This document shows positions 12,001-24,389 of a stretch of 64,000 nucleotides of DNA, in pieces. Source of the DNA: Asterella californica. Lineage: Eukaryota; Streptophyta; Marchantiopsida; Marchantiales; Aytoniaceae. The stretch spans positions 434,001-498,000 of the forward strand of contig JAYKYS010000016.1 of assembly GCA_036924285.1 (NCBI GenBank), written 5' to 3'. Position 1 is the first letter of the stretch; each line of letters opens with the position of its first letter. A program made the position numbers and the translations under genes. The notes under the pieces are model-generated. The model worked only from the letters and a program-made list of their open reading frames with translations, was not told where the DNA came from and searched no databases.

Positions 12001-12351
12001 AAGCCAAGAAGATAATGACTTCCTCCTCCTTCCTGCAAGGAGCACATCTCGTTTCAAACTGCCCTGGCATTTTCAGGGCAACTGCCCAAAGATTTCAGGA
12101 GTTGCTGCCCATGGATATTGGGGCAACTGCCCAAGTCCAAATGAGTTCAAATTCGAATTTTATCACAGTGGCTGCAGATATCACGTGAGAAGGCTGTTTT
12201 GTGTCAGTGGATACTGCATACGTATTTTTGAGTCTTATACGTCGATTTTTTTACAGAAATGTAGAGTATCCTTTGCTGATTCTATCGTGATACAGTATGG
12301 CTGGAACTGACAACTGTACTTGGCATTATTACTCCCCGAATTCTGCTCTGT

Positions 12352-12410
12352 GTAACCCAGAGCCTCCATTTCTGCGAAACGCGATCCGTGGAAATGGGGC
12401 GCTGGGTTAC
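12352..12410. repeat. Imperfect 59-nt hairpin
   Basis: The outer arms GTAACCCAG (12352-12360) and CTGGGTTAC (12402-12410) pair perfectly. Inner arms CCATTTC (12366-12372) and GAAATGG (12391-12397) pair as well, giving a two-step stem with an 18-nt loop. It lies about 450 bp beyond the 3′ end of the HUH gene, where HUH transposons often carry terminal hairpins. Confidence 0.6.
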
Positions 12411-12459
12411 CCAGAGCCTTTATACGGATAGTGGGGGTTTAAACCCAAAGCTAAGCAAA

Positions 12460-12820
12460 GGACCTGTTACTAGCAAAGGCCCGGGTGCTGTGACTACAGC
12501 TCTAAATATCAAAGGCCACAGACCTGTAATACACGCTATCACTACGAAAGACCACGGACCTGTAAAGCTAAGCAAAGGACCTGTTACTAGCAAAGGCCAG
12601 AGAGCTGTAGAGCTATGGGCCAGAGAGCTATCACCATAGCTCTACAGCTCTCCTCACTACGCAAGGCCAGAGACTACTAGACGATCTAACTAGCAAAGGC
12701 TACAGACATGTGAAAGACGATGTGACTACCAAAGGCCAAATACACGCTGTCACTACGAAAGACGAGAAACTTGTAAAAGACGTTGTGACTACCAAAGCCC
12801 ACAGACGCCTTATTGCACAC
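12460..12820. repeat. Degenerate short tandem repeats around a perfect 19-bp hairpin
   Basis: The motif ACTAGCAAAGGC / ACTACCAAAGGC and the phrase AAAGGACCTGT recur through this block, as do ACACGCTxTCACTACGAAAGAC blocks, in an irregular array. Inside it is a perfect inverted repeat: arms 12600-12618 and 12634-12652 (19 bp) with a 15-nt loop. The array sits immediately 3′ of the HUH gene. It looks like the subterminal repeat region of a transposon. Confidence 0.65.
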
Positions 12821-12863
12821 TATGAGTAGCACACTGCTCATTTTGTCACTATATACTGTACAG

Positions 12864-13660
12864 TCAAACCTGTATCGGAAAAGCACGGTCGGAGCTCATA
12901 CTCCTCAAGAAAGCATCTGCCAAAGGAAGAAAATCAGGTAAGTCGTGGATGTCGACAGGTGCAGCAGCTTCTGTACGCTCTTGCGGAGGTTCGGCTTCAG
13001 TTGGTTCTTCTGCTGGCAGTGGACTGCCTTGAGCGAAGTATCGATGCTGACAGTTTGGACGGCGTCTGGTGTCCCTGAAAAAAATGTTCTCCACATCCTC
13101 TGCAGTTATATCGTGCGGTCTTACAAACGAAGTCCACAGAGGATCAGATCGACGCTTTTGAATGCCGTCCTGCATCAGCCACCTGAGGAAGCACTGTATT
13201 TCCCAAACACAAGCATACTACGGAGACAACGAGCAAGCGTGTTAGAAAGGGGATGTGAAGATTTGTAGCGATTGAACTGTAACGCCCTGGGAAGAATGCT
13301 CAAATATCCAAGCTCAACCCTGTTTTTCGTATCTGCAGCGCCCAGTAAAGTTAGCAGTTCCTGATCATCATTCATCATCGCCTCAGAGATGTTCTTGCTC
13401 GTTGCAGTGTGATGCGGCTCACTGTCATCCTTCAAACAATAGCCAATCATGTCAACAAAGGTATGCAGACCTTTGTTGGAAAGAAGCTTCACGCAAACTT
13501 CTCTACCAAGAGGCCTACTCTTCTCCCAACCCAAAGCCTCGACTACACGTTTCTTTATGTCTGCAGCAGACTTCGCATACAGGCAAACAACACCTTGGAA
13601 ATGGAGGTGCAAAAGAGTACCCCTCTCTCTACTGATAATAACCCCGATAAACAGTTACCA
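12864..13660 (-). CDS. HUH endonuclease, Replitron-like Rep protein (frame-interrupted)
   Basis: Reading on the minus strand from an acceptor-like AG near 13627, the frame enters TLLHLHFQGV, a His-hydrophobic-His pair (about 13601-13609) typical of HUH nucleases. About 54 residues later comes FVDMIGYCLKDDSEPHH (Tyr codon near 13439-13441), which fits the catalytic-Tyr helix. After 13175 the frame changes to one reading RWLMQDGIQKRRSDPLW and ends at 12864 with an acidic, Pro-rich tail. The change near 13180 is either a very small intron or a frameshift. HUH Rep proteins nick and join single-stranded DNA; Replitrons are eukaryotic transposons built on one. Hairpins and short repeats on the 3′ side fit this. 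The Replitron assignment rests on motif memory. Confidence 0.55.
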
Positions 13661-13867
13661 TGCAAGAAATCAGACAGGAGAGGGAACAATTCCAAGTCTA
13701 AATCTGCTCTTGTCCTACAGACAGTAACAGAAGTCTCAATCGACGGTCTCTTGGCTCTTGCCTATCTCCGGAGAGACATCTTGCTCTTGCAAGTGAGAGA
13801 AATGATGACACATGTAACGGTTTCGTTTTCCAACCAAACTTTCGCAAATACAAGGTAGACCGTTGTT

Positions 13868-14341
13868 TCAATATAAGCACTGGGCAGTAGGCTTTAGAAA
13901 ACCATCGTCTCGAATGAAATAAGCCGGATAAGAAAACATACGGAACCTCTTGTCTTGGAGATATAAACAAAACTTATCGGAAGAATATCCAAAGAAACAA
14001 TAAGGGTCAGCTAATGTCTGGAGTGGAGGGTCATGTACAGGGCAGGGGTAGCAAGTCTTTGCTATCAGCACGTAGTCGAACTTCAACAAAAGCGGCTGAA
14101 GCTCCTGCAAATAATCAAGTTCAAGATAACTATACGACCTAATCAGCTGCAGTAAAGACTCATCTAAACCAATCATCGACCGCATTGAAGAAAGATCAGG
14201 AAACCTTGGTGCATCTATAGCTAAGTGCAGAACATCGAAATTATCAGGAACAGGTGAAACAGGTGGAACTGTATGGATCTCGAGCAGCGGGTCTGCACAC
14301 TGCTCCTCACTATCGAAGGACATGACAACACCTCCACACAA
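13868..14341 (-). CDS. Possible N-terminal exon of the HUH gene, unknown domain
   Basis: A 157-codon minus-strand frame with a coding-like composition lies upstream of the HUH segment on the same strand. A plausible start is the Met at about 14323 (MSFDSEEQC). It contains a Leu-rich stretch (LELDYLQELQPLLL), then an aromatic, Cys-containing stretch (CYPCPVHDPP, DPYCFFGYSSDKF). I recognise no domain. It could be the N-terminal part of the Rep protein, with an intron between it and the HUH exon, or a separate accessory gene. Confidence 0.35.
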   Translation of the reverse strand: MCGGVVMSFDSEEQCADPLLEIHTVPPVSPVPDNFDVLHLAIDAPRFPDLSSMRSMIGLDESLLQLIRSYSYLELDYLQELQPLLLKFDYVLIAKTCYPCPVHDPPLQTLADPYCFFGYSSDKFCLYLQDKRFRMFSYPAYFIRDDGFLKPTAQCLY

Positions 14342-17300
14342 CAGACATTCTGCTCATCATCGGCAGCACCCATCCCTACATAAAAGCAGAAGAAAAGATC
14401 GGTGTACCCATACCTCAGACCTGGACGAGTAGAAGAGCCGATTCTCTGTACTGAAGCCATGCCTGCAAGGACGACACAACACAAATCTGCAAAGCAAAGA
14501 AAAGACGAAAGCACTACTAGGCACACGCAGTAAAAAAAAACTGCGACGCCGGGACCACCTCGACACATGGAAACCACTCGACGCTCGCGACAGCAACTCT
14601 AGCCTTGCCAAATCACAGACATCGTCACACCAAATGACTACAGACACGCTGCACCGACAAAAAATCACAACTCACCATCGATCGCGCTCTGGATCGCGTG
14701 GACCGTGCTTTGTACTCACCCTCGAAAATGCTAACTCGGCCTCGACCTCGCTCCCAATCATGCTCTCCCAATCGGTCCACGTCGCACTCGACTCGTCATC
14801 GAAAGTCTTCACTCGCTACAGGCACACAAAATTACAAATCGCCATAGACCGTGCTTTCGACTGTGCTATCGACTCGTCTCGCAAACGAAAATTCTCGCCC
14901 CCCACTGCACTCTCGATTCTGACCTAATCGTTGTCGATAATCAGTCGACCGTGAAATGAACATGATATTGTCCTAATCACATCTTTTTACTCGCCACCGA
15001 CCGCCGTTTCCGGCCGTTACATTCTTTTTTGTCGTCTTGCTCCTCCTGCTCGAGATGGCACTTTGCCCGCATAATCACTCTGACCCTATTTTCCGAATTA
15101 GACTGTCACCTTATATCTCATCAAAAGGCTAATACTTGCAATAGAACCCTAAGATTTATGACAGAAGAAATGTAGAAAAGAAGGAACGTTTAGACCTCTG
15201 TCTGCATCCATGGGTCAAAGCAGGACACATCGGAGTGGAATGAAGTATTCCAATGCTGTCGGTGCTGTCATCGCAACTCCATGTGACGATGTATGGGTAA
15301 CATGACTCAGTCCGCATCGCTCTCTTCGCTAGCTTCCACCGTATTTTTAACTTTCGGTTGTAATCTACTTGCATTGTTCACAAATCTCAGCTCACAAAAC
15401 TGATGCATCGACTTATATTTCCAAAGTCCCGAGACTGAAAGTGGTCATCAAAAGCAGACTCTGAATCTCGTCGACAATGAGCATAATTTAGCAAATGATT
15501 CATGTTCGAACTCACTCCATAGCACGGGACTTGAAGAAGCTGCGCAAGTTGCCACGGATTGATTTTGGAAAGATTGGTGAGCTTTGATATCTGCGTTGCT
15601 GGTTGTAACAACAATAGTGTTCTTCACAGCGTTTGACTTTCAAACTCTATCTATATGAGTTTTTCAAGCTCGCACAATGAACGCCAAAGTTTCATGGCTC
15701 GGTAACATCATCATTCCACCAGATGAAATGTCAATAGGCAATCGGTAATCACATTCGACTCAGTTTCCTACATGCATAGAATCTTTTTTCCTTAGCCTCA
15801 AAGTCTTCTCCTTCTTCTTTTTCCTTGCTGGCTGCTTGTCTTCAGTCTCTTTCTCTTTCGTATAAAATGCTTCAATCCACTTGTCAGATCTGGAATAATA
15901 TTCTAGCTCTTCCGATGAGAAGGGTTAGAATATTAATTAACATCCTCATCAAACAGCACGATATAATAATTAGGGCTCTGGATTTATACCCCAGGAACGC
16001 ACGGGCTCGTTTTTCACTTATGGGTTCTCTTTGGATGAGTTGACTTTTCCGGGACAAATTAATATATAATATTTATGAAATAATTTATTTTTTATAATAA
16101 TTTATAAGAATAATTTTTGATAACACTTACACCTATTCTGATAAGTCAAAACGAAATTCACTGTACAAGGACGTGGGGAAGGATATTATCAAATCGAGAA
16201 CTGAGGTTTTCTTCCGATCCAGAAGTTCGCTCAATACCATTCAAACAAAGAGTTTCGCTTGCAATGGAATTATGGGGATTTTCCGTATCTATCTTTTTCT
16301 GTATTTGACAACGACTCTATCCATCCGTTTTCTCTGCTTCCTTTCTCTTTCCGACTTTCACCACCACTCTATCCGTTTCTCTACACGACAAAAACCCCCT
16401 TCCTTTCCGGTTTTCACAATCGACGTATAGCTATGCTACACCATAGCACAATACCACTCTTTCGCTACGATGGAGAAAACTACTGTGTCTGGTTCGCGCA
16501 GAGAAAGAAGGGAGTGACTGTCAGGCATGGATTGCTCGAATCACATGGAAGTGAAACGAACAGGTTCTCAGTGAGTGATCGCATGTAATTCGAACACGAC
16601 TAAATGGATTAAACAAGGCGGTCGTCAAGATTCGGGATGATGAGTGAAGTGGACCGGAGTGGAGTGACGGTCACGAAGTAGGCGGAACGTCAACAGAACG
16701 CATCTCCTTCAAGAAGAATGGAGGTCGAGTTGTTGATCACGTCACTGTCCTGAGTGAGGCTCGCTTCTTGAGAAGTCGTCCGAAACAGTTCGTTCACCAT
16801 TCCGGATTGGCCAGTAGATCATTATCATCATCCCAAATTTGGTTGGTAAATACGGGTGGGTTGATTACTCACCATCACATTATTGAACATATCCTCGTCG
16901 TTCTGGATCTTCGCCTCATAATGTCGGTGCTAGATGATGAAGGAAGGCCGACACTGGTCCCGCATCTCTGGTGTGAGCGGCTTAGCAAGCATTTTGCTTC
17001 TTTCAGTGTTTGTAGACGATTAAATTGTCAACTTGACCGTCGGTGCGTAACAAGACTGGGGGCTTTTTCTTGTCGAGTAATGATTCTTCTGTAGCTCATG
17101 TATATTAGAGCATCTCCTTGAGCGGGCAGTATCAAGCCTGGATACGAGAGTCGGCAACATCTGAGGTTCAGTGACAAGGGTAGGGTTGGGTTGGGTTGGG
17201 GTAGGTTGAGTTGGTTTTTGGAGGCATTGGCTGGAGTGCTCTCAACTCAGCCATCACGTTGAATCGGTGAATAAACAGTAAGATGGTCTGCTTCCATCCA

Positions 17301-19800
17301 AAGCGTCGACACAGGCATGATCGTATCCTGCAATGGCGCTTATAAGAGCGCTGTCGGGGAAGATGTTAACAATTAGAAACGTTATTGAACAGAGTTTTTG
17401 GATTGCTTAGCACACACAGTATCACAGCTGACCCCGAGGACGAAAGCATCCATCCATCCAAGTTAAGAGCCAGGAGGAGGCAGAGAGACACACAGACAGG
17501 CAAACAGGCAGGCATAAGCATTCGTTGAGGTCCGTTGCTTCGAACGTAGAATGTCCTTCTCGCCTGCAGTTGTAGTGTCTGGCGTCGTCTTCATCCTGGT
17601 GGGTATATCTATATGGATCTGTTATTCGTGTTATTCCGGTGATGAGAGACCAATGGACTATCAAGATGATGACCACGGAGCAGCGAATTCCAGCGATCCT
17701 GAAAACCCCCGGAGTAGTTGAGATGCAATCGTCCTCGGAACTCAATCCAGACCAGACCAAATAAGCAAGCGCTATGTCGTTAGTCTTGAGAAGAAATGCG
17801 TACCACTACCAGAAGAGGTATGTTTCTCAACACTTCCACCCTACGCTGCGGTGGTCTTCTTCCCCTGTGATCGGAACTCTTGAGCAGTATGAACTTGAGT
17901 AAACGTTGGTTCTTACATGATTACGGAGGTGTACACTAACGTTGCCGTCAGCTAATACTTAAAATTGAAAGTCATGATGTCTCCTTCAACATCTGCCACC
18001 ACCAGCAACTTGGTGTTCCAGCTGAAGTGCTTCCATGCTTGTATTCTACCTGCCAAGAAAAACATAAAACTTTTGAAAATATTGAAACTTATATATCGGG
18101 TTTGGTCCGTAGAAGCAAAGATTGGAATTCAGCCGAGGTCTCTGCTTTCACACACCAGCCGTGATGTCAGAGCAGGATCAATAGTGTAGTAAATTACTGG
18201 GGCTAGTGGGTGCCCACGGAATGCACAAATTGGAACGGAGGACTGTTGTTAACGCGAGCACCAGTCGTCTCATACGTGGATGGGATTGGCATTATGGTCC
18301 TGATAACCATAATGCTCGTGCACACATGAATTAGATAAGTGCTTGCTGTTAATTGATCAAGCTCGTCGGTCATTCACGAGATGATCGATGAGGGATGAAG
18401 CATCTTGTGAATGATTGGAAGGACTGATTATGAACGTTCCTTGCCCTTTCCAGCATCACACCATTATACTTACTTACCTGAAGTACTTTTGTCAACAGAA
18501 CAATCTCGCTGCCGTGTGGATTTCTCATCAATTCCAGCCTAGCATCTCCAGTTATGAATAAAAATAATTCATGCTATTATCAATCATTCCATGTGAGTTG
18601 ATCGTTGTTCCGCAGGAAAACCGCATAAATGCCGAGCAGATGAGGGAAATAAATGGAAATGCACAGTACATTCCCCAACAGGAGAGCGAGCCGTTTCTTT
18701 TTGCGGTAAAATCTGCTTGACTGACGCTACTCTGGGCGTATTGCTGTATTTGCAGGAAAATAGTTTTATCCAGTAACGGTGCATGTACTTACGGACGAAG
18801 AGACTGACTTTCAAAGAAGACAAAACATTTCGCTTAGTGTCAGGATCTGTAGAGCTGGACGAGCACATGCGTAGTTTCAGTTCCTGAGGTTAGCCTTCAC
18901 TCCTTCATGTGTACTGTAACATCTGGTTGAACGAGGGCGCAGCTCTGGTGGCAACAGGCAACCTTCGGTGATTTGTTACCGCTTCTTCTACCGTATAACC
19001 CGAATCTGCCCCAATTGTTCTCCTGCATGCATGTTTTCCTCCTGTTGTCCTTGGATCGCTTACTCAAATGCTATCCGCATCGACTACATCACTCTAGGCT
19101 CTCCGCTACATCAGTGAGGTAGTAACTAGTCGGAAAACCACGAGTGATGATTTCGTCCCTGTGTGTAATTACCGTCTTACATGGAGCGCGTAGTATGGAT
19201 GGCCTATTCTACTCGGCCACTAGTCCGTGTGTGGCTTGCTGCCGTTTACACACTAAAAGATTGGGTTCGACGAGGAGACTTTACGAGGGGTCGTTCGTCC
19301 AAATATTCTTGCCGCAGGTGCATATGTTCAAGTAGTGGACTTTGAGACAGTCAGTCATCATCCTCGAGTATGCGTCCTCCGCTGTGTGGATTCTGAGGGG
19401 AGTAGATCGCAGAATGAACGTTCAGAGCCAATCACAGCTTTGTCCAATCAGGTTATTCCGTTAGTGTCCTTCACAGCTCGTTAGGTGACATCCCGCGAGA
19501 AAAGGACCAACCCTACGATTCTCCTAGTCACAAGTAAACCGAACTGGTAGGCACTGGTAGGAAACTTGCTCCTAAGCACAACAATCCGCTTCTACCGACA
19601 CATGGCAGACGGAGGGATTATTCAGGCGACGAATGACTCGAATTTTCTGTCAAATCAATCTGCATGAATTGCGATTGATTTAACAGCTCATATACAGATT
19701 CTACATCCGTAGCAGCGTACAAAACATTTCAAAATCCAATCCATAAAAGACGGAAGAAGGAGCCCATGATGAATTATTTCGGCATAATTTACAGTAATGT
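14342..19800. other. No confident gene; intergenic sequence 3′ of RbcX
   Basis: No frame here has a recognisable domain. A CpG-rich block (14640-14930) contains a good minus-strand donor (GAG then GGTGAGTA near 14718) and may be the 5′ end of the HUH transcript. A run GGGTAGGGTTGGGTTGGGTTGGGG at 17178-17201 could form a G-quadruplex. A short imperfect AGGCAGG/CAGACAGG simple repeat lies near 17474-17512. The rest is ordinary mixed-composition DNA. Confidence 0.5.
17178..17201 (+). repeat. G-tract microsatellite, potential G-quadruplex
   Basis: Five runs of three or four G separated by two bases (TA or TT). This fits the G-quadruplex consensus and resembles, but is not, the TTTAGGG telomere unit. 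No nearby gene gives it a clear role. Confidence 0.6.
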
Positions 19801-19827
19801 CAATGAGGAGCAAGAAGTCCCGACAGG

Positions 19828-20511
19828 CTAAGGGGTATCTGCGTCATCGGTTAAATCACTGTCGGCAAATCTGACAGTCTGCAACAAACGCTCTCGCAAC
19901 AGTTCCAAATTCTCGTCCGAAATTGCCTTGTGCAGTTGCGCGTGATTGTACTTCTTCACCCACTTATTGAACAGGTGCAATCTGGTCACCATGACCCTTT
20001 CTGCGAGCTCCTGTTTTTCCTTGACGAGATGTTGAAGGAAGATCTTACTGTCCTGGGGTTTCCTCTTCACCACGTAGTTGTAAAACCACGCGTATTGATG
20101 AGGATTCATCTCCGAAAGTTGCGCCAAGACCGTTCTCACTGCTTTGAATGTGAAGTAATCCACGAGATGTTTGTCTACGTCCTCGAAGGACGTTTCATAT
20201 TGTCCTCCAAGGTCATCTTTTACAATCAACGGGCCGTGGCTTTTCCTACTCACTACTACTGCTGAGGGGATCAGCTGCGCCAATACCTTCGCGCTGCTTC
20301 TCCAGTCCTGCCATGCACAAGTCCATGAATTCTCTAGCCGCACCAAACCTCCTTGCCGCCTCCTCGCTGCCGCTCGCATTCTCCTTCCCCCGTTGTTGTT
20401 ATTTACACGCGACAACGACCACGCCGAGTTGGAACATTCCGGTATTGCGCTACTCGCACTGCCACTGCATCTCCGCAACATCGCCGGTGATGTAAGCACT
20501 CCTCCCGTCAT
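19828..20511 (-). CDS. RBCX: Chloroplast Rubisco assembly chaperone RbcX (plant RBCX2-like)
   Basis: A single 227-codon frame. RbcX acts as an arc-shaped dimer that binds the C-terminal peptide of the Rubisco large subunit and stabilises RbcL during L8S8 assembly in the chloroplast stroma. The conserved core is clear: LGGQYE at residues 101-106, YFTFKAVRTVL at 119-129, EMNPHQYAWFYNYV at about 134-147, and ELAERVMVTRLHL at 168-180. The end is acidic (DSDLTDDADTP), as in plant relatives. Residues 1 to about 75 are rich in Ser, Ala and Arg and poor in acidic residues, which fits a chloroplast transit peptide and supports the ATG at 20511. There are no internal stops or frameshifts. It is the only confident host gene here, facing away from the repeat-rich right half. 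Whether it has introns upstream cannot be told by eye. Confidence 0.9.
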   Translation of the reverse strand: MTGGVLTSPAMLRRCSGSASSAIPECSNSAWSLSRVNNNNGGRRMRAAARRRQGGLVRLENSWTCAWQDWRSSAKVLAQLIPSAVVVSRKSHGPLIVKDDLGGQYETSFEDVDKHLVDYFTFKAVRTVLAQLSEMNPHQYAWFYNYVVKRKPQDSKIFLQHLVKEKQELAERVMVTRLHLFNKWVKKYNHAQLHKAISDENLELLRERLLQTVRFADSDLTDDADTP

Positions 20512-20529
20512 CTTTCCCCGCTCTTAGCC

Positions 20530-23500
20530 CTCTCCAACTCTCGCTTGCAGCGAACAACTTAGGACTCACGCAAGTCTCAGCGGAAGAACGAACGAACGAC
20601 CGACCCACCTCACCCCACCTCGAGGCGATGCTGGTAAGAACCTCGAGGGAGTGAGCGATATTCCTTTCTCGCTTCTTGCTCTGCTCTGTACAGTCGCTAC
20701 ATTACCTTCGTTGTATCAGTGAACGACCGCTCGTGTGAATGAATCTATCTACAGAAGAATGTGGCGTATTCCATCGGAATGTATGTAACGTGGTCCATGT
20801 TATGCCGCTGCGGGCGGGCGGGCTGGTGATGGCATCATATCTCGTGGATTTGCTTTCAGCTTTCCTTCTTTGCTTCAGTCGACATTGACTGACGACCCGT
20901 CGGACGTGATCTGAAACCAGTGAGTGGTAGTGGTACGAGGAAAGGTTGTCCTGGCAAGTGTTTCCTCCACACTAGCAGGCACCACACACTCATCGCCCTT
21001 GTCCGTCCTCCTTCATGAATCTCTCGCCTCTCGTCTCTCCTCTGTTTTTCAGCCTTGGGGTCCAGACCAGCCGAGCCGGGCCGGGCCGGGCCCCAGGTTC
21101 GTATCCCACCGTATGTATTTGTATCCCAGGTGCCCCTAAAGATTTGCCTGGTAACCAGGAGGACTTTATTCTGTGAACAAAGAATTTCATTTAATAGTTA
21201 ACTCTTGTTGATAAAATGTTCCTGCGAAAATACAATCTATTAAATAATGACTTAAATCAAAGCTCTTCCAGAGCTTTACACTAATGTGATTCACTTCAGA
21301 ACTTATAACTGATTATCGATTGAACGATATTGAAACGAATTCTTATGGTTTCCTGGCACAAATAGTACTTTCTCTCTAACCTAAAGTAAATGGGAAGTAA
21401 AAGGTGTAATATTCCTTTCTTTGCTTTTATTACTCGCACCTTGGATTACCAAAACGTGTAAGTTTCGATGTCATAAGAATTTGATCCGAAGATATCTTGA
21501 CCTCAAAGGTTCAGATAAGCAAAAAACTTGAACCTACAGCAGAGAAAAATCACTAAGACACCAGATTCACCCACAGAAATCAAAGAACTTTACTCTCGTT
21601 TACTCATAATTTGTACATTGGAACTTCAATTGATTCTTTCTCGGACTTCTCCTACCCAAATCGACTAAAAATTGAGACCAATATCTGCGGCTCGACCAGT
21701 TCTCTCCAATCTTATCTTGATTTTGCTCAGATAAAATCTACAGCGATATCTATGATTACTTAAAAGTGAATAGTAAACAAATCAACTCCATGACTTTAAT
21801 CAATGTTATCTTGCTCACTCTAAACTCAAATCTGTTGATCGTTGAATCTAAAATTATCAGCTTGTCAAGAGCTTCCTGACCTCATCTTAATCTCCCTCAG
21901 ATCAAATCTACAACGCGTTCTATGTCTGTTTGAATACGTACACTCAAAATTTGATTACTCAAACTTCAATCGAACATCCATTCTAACCTCAAATTGATAA
22001 GTTTTCTATTTGGTGCAGAAGCCAACAAGAAGAGCTTTCTAGTGATATTATGAACTCGTCGAGATCACTTCTGTAGCGAGAGTGATGTTTATTTGAAACC
22101 TAGGAGCATTTTTAGATTTTTTATCAAAAATAACCTACCATGAAAATTCAAATATCTAAGTTTTTATCTCATAGTGACTTACATAGCCATCTTTGGTCAT
22201 AATAAATATTTAGAGCTCATCTAAATCCTTTACAACTATAAGATACTTGTCAGTACACACTTGTAACCAGACCAAAACCACTTGTCACCAGTAACTCATC
22301 ACTTACTGGTATAAACTGTGAGAAGCAATTATTTTCAAATCTGTTGCACAGCTGAACCCTCGTATTAAACCCCCGGTATCAATAAGTGGTCATGTAACGC
22401 AGTAGATCATATTTTGTGGGTTTCTTTTCAAAAACCAGTGAAATTTAACCGTTATGCAAAATATAATTATCATGGTTACGTCATCATCTCAACATGGATG
22501 AATATAGAAATCAAATTAAAGCTCTTCACTAGCTTTACAAGTTTGTGATTTATCTCAACTTAGTACTGGCTGAGAAATGTTAATATGAAGAGTTCAGGGT
22601 TTCTTGGAGTTGAGAACTTTTCTTCAAACTCAATGTACATTGAAAGAAAAAAGAGAATACAGTCTTTCGTGTTTTTATACTCATATGAGAGTTTAACAAG
22701 TCAAATTAAATATTTGCGTCTTCAAATTTTTGAACAGATAATCAAATCCTGTCTCGCTTTTAACATTTTCCTGATGCGAAGATTGCTTTAAAACCCCAAG
22801 TATGAGTATAAATGCATAGAAGATAATGTTTTATTTTATCTCGTAATGTTCTTTGAGTCTAAGAAAGATTCTATTCTATGCCAAGAAACCCCGAAATACA
22901 ATACCCTAGTTGTATGTCAATACTTAGTAGGTTGCTTTGAGATGAATCATAACTTGTAAAGCTAGTGAGTACCTTTAATTTAAGCAAAAGATTACTTGGT
23001 CATGCTTGGTACCAGTTTTGTCTTCTTGGTCACACCCCTAACTTATATGAACGTCTTGGTGCCCCCATGGCAATCCTCCCGATCGTTCATCCTACGAGTC
23101 AACTGTCATGGAAGTGTCTGTGTAACATGGCAAGTGAGTAGCTTAGTTGGCATGTTTCTATGTTCGAGGTTGTCGAAGTGTTTAGAACGAAATGCAGAAA
23201 TGCAAATATCATATATGGAGAGTATACATAGTTTTACATGTACAAGTTTGGTGGAACACATATTTCTATGCATTCGCATCAACCATGCGATGTTATGTCA
23301 AATAAGTGGTTCCTGCGGTATTTTTTGCTATACACAGACAACGAGATACATGTTAGGATACTTTAATATGTTCATATATTAATACTTCTAGAAGTCCGAT
23401 TGTATGTTAGTCTATTATGTAAATAGCCAACGTTGACATTTCGTGTGATTAGTACTTTAAGTAAGTTGCATCACGAAGACAAACTTACTTGTAATGGCTT

Positions 23501-24389
23501 TGGATGTCTCATAGCCAGCGGAAACTGCCCATACTCTAATCGCACCATGAGGCTACGTTAGAGTCTCGCTTAGATAAATCTCATTTATTATCGATCAGAA
23601 GTTCTTCATGAATGAATCAGAATAATAGGATGCATATTCACCTGTCTGCGCTAGAGGGCTCTCTCCTCAATGATGTCTTTATTTTCTCATACCGTTGAGT
23701 TTGGGTTTTATGGAAATTGTAGTTTTGGGTGGTTCTTTTTACGGTATTCTGTAATACGACGGCAAGAAATGCGTGCAGTGTGACCCCTGAAATAAGACTT
23801 CAAGTGACCATCGAATCTTGCAGATGTTGTATCATTGACTTCTTTGCATATTCTCTTGAATTCTCTTGAATTCAAACTGTTATCTCCCTAGCTCGAACTT
23901 GTTAACCAACACAATTCTCACAATGCTAACTTAGGTGTTTGTAAGGATAATGTTCTTTTGATGTGATAAGGTCATTCTTCAAACAGTTACCAAAAATACA
24001 TTCATGCCGAGTAAGAAGTACATTTCTTGATATCATAAAGAGAAGAAGATTTCTTGGAACTGTAGATCTGAGGAGAAAAATAAATTTCGTATATGCCAAG
24101 ATAATCGTAAAGTATTAATTTATCCACAGCGAGAACACAGCCAAGAACTGAGCACGATCTACTTAGTCTACAGGACCTTCATCCAATGGCGTAATAAAAG
24201 AAGAGATCCGTTGCTTTCTCTTCCACGGTCAGTTATGGCTACTCATTTCGGATGCTTATAGACCTGCTACATTCGTTTTGACCCAGACAAGCACAATGGA
24301 CAAGCGGTATTTGTGAGCTAAAATTTGTGAGTTCATCAGTTCAAATGCATTTTTGCGGGGATGAGAAGAAATATAAACGCACTTTCGAC
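20530..24389. other. RbcX upstream region, then AT-rich gene-free DNA
   Basis: The first ~650 bp upstream of RbcX are mixed to GC-rich, including a short GCCGGG-repeat run near 21076-21096, and presumably hold its promoter. From about 21190 to 24389 the sequence is AT-rich with no frame I can support. It ends abruptly where element R1 begins, which is also the proposed left inversion breakpoint. Confidence 0.5.

Noticed and set aside
17422..17760. 112-codon minus-strand ORF with a Cys/Leu/Ser-rich end
   Set aside because: The distinctive part is a simple-sequence repeat (CAGGCAGG/CAGACAGG); no domain.
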